DNA from: Tubulanus polymorphus
Lineage: Eukaryota > Nemertea > Palaeonemertea > Tubulaniformes > Tubulanidae
Direction: 5' to 3'
NCBI RefSeq assembly: GCF_964204645.1
Contig: NC_134025.1
Coordinates: 25,512,001 to 25,576,000, forward strand
Length of the DNA: 64,000 nt
Of the stretch, positions 63,000 through 64,000 are shown piece by piece. The translations under genes and the position numbers were made by a program. Under the pieces are notes generated by a model, which was given only the letters and a program-made list of their open reading frames with translations, ran no database searches and was not told the DNA's origin. Each line of letters opens with the position of its first letter. Position 1 is the first letter of the stretch.

Positions 63000-64000
63000 T
63001 CCGACGGGAGGCCTCGTTTTGTTTCCAGTTGGAAATTGTTGACAGTTTGTTGAAGCGTTTTTGAAATTGACAATGAAAGATGGACTTTTATCTGACGGTG
63101 GTGCTATTTTGATTATATATATGTGTATAGATATATGTACGAATAATTTATGTATCAGTTATTTGTTGCTAAGTGATAAACACACAGGGCTTACCGAAAT
63201 GGATATATCTCTTCTATAGTTTCCTTATAATGAACTTTCTGTCCTATCTGGTCCTGGATATTACAGATCCATTCTTCAGTTAACAATTTCAAAATTCCAA
63301 TGAATTATTTATAACTCTGCTGTTCAAAACATAATCTTCTTGTTCAGTGAAAAAATAGTAACATTAGCTACGTAATTGTATCTTAGTCGCATATTCCTAA
63401 TCATTATATACTTTGTGATTTATCAATGTGAAGTTACTTTGAAAAATAAGCAGTTTGTCGATCAATGTCTGATTAAAAGATGAAAACCGGTGTTTGTCTA
63501 ATCATTACAAGTTTGGTTATGATTAAGCATGAGGACAAATGATATAATGGCATGAAACAGAAGTAACGAACACCTGGAGCTGGTTTCATAGACTGGGTAT
63601 CATTGTTATCCCTAGAACTACGAAAAACCTGGGATTGAACTGTTAGCCAGCCCTCGAAACTGGGCCCTGTTATCTCTGACCTCAAATTTCTACTAGAATT
63701 TTTTTAAATGGAGGACAAGAGACAGCATATTTTTGCAAAGAAATGTGTCTATTTTACACTGCCAACCGTTGTTAAAAGATCAAGCTAGAATAATGTAGCC
63801 TGCATTTAAAAGTAATGTGTGCTTTATCAATGTACTGAAAAAGTGTTTGCAGTATTCGATTCATGTCACTATTGTCTGATGTCATTTTATGTCTGTCTGT
63901 GTCATTTATTGACAATCAAATTCATTTTTCATGTGTGAGCGTTGCATTTATATTACCTACTGGTAGATAGTTAGTAGCTGTAGCCCATTCTGGATCAGAA
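63000..64000 (+). other. Dystrophin 3' UTR and downstream sequence
   Basis: No canonical AATAAA appears in the first kilobase after the stop. ATTAAA at 63472-63477 is the best variant. Long 3' UTRs are usual for dystrophin, so the transcript may run past the window. A passage at about 63575-63670 (CTGGTTTCATAGACTGGGT ... CGAAACTGGGCCC) looks like an interspersed repeat, with similar wording near 26.99-27.07 kb. Confidence 0.5.

Overview
This is eukaryotic nuclear DNA from an invertebrate animal. Exons of about 40-620 bp are split by AT-rich GT-AG introns, simple repeats and MITE-like elements are present, and the proteins are animal families. A dystrophin with a full-length spectrin rod and a single MEKK2/3-type kinase suggest a bilaterian invertebrate, perhaps a marine lophotrochozoan. 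The species cannot be named from the sequence.

Layout. 1-3.0 kb is AT-rich non-coding DNA with a long (AT)n tract. 3.6-7.8 kb, minus strand, holds a complete 15-coding-exon MAP3K2/3 (MEKK2/3) gene of 594 codons, with a PB1 domain and a Ser/Thr kinase domain, followed upstream by 5' UTR exons to about 8.2 kb. 8.2-13.3 kb shows no coding exon that I can support. 13.28-63.0 kb, plus strand, is the dystrophin gene. I joined 63 exons in one unbroken frame (10,101 nt, 3,366 codons plus stop). They cover spectrin repeats, a WW domain, the EF-hand-like region, the ZZ zinc finger and the C-terminal coiled coil. The N-terminal actin-binding (CH) domains are not in the window.

The dystrophin introns carry what I consider the most interesting material. 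(i) A complete four-exon minus-strand gene (20466-21790) encodes a secreted, cysteine-rich phospholipase A2-like protein and sits wholly inside one 2.2-kb intron. (ii) A minus-strand ORF in the 11.3-kb intron (32404-32685) has a strong signal peptide, a tribasic site and six cysteines, with an AATAAA downstream. (iii) Several short ATG-started, donor-terminated segments are in phase with the next dystrophin exon and could be first exons of short isoforms (best at 38060-38108). (iv) A coding-like exon or recursive splice point lies at 57170-57282.

How the genes relate: dystrophin links cortical actin to the dystroglycan complex through WW/EF/ZZ, and its coiled coil binds dystrobrevin. MAP3K2/3 is an upstream kinase of ERK5/JNK/p38 cascades. 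They look like chromosomal neighbours (or host and nested gene, if the CH exons lie further upstream) and not like a functional cluster. All exon borders were read by eye from splice consensus, frame continuity and remembered family sequences, without transcripts or database searches.
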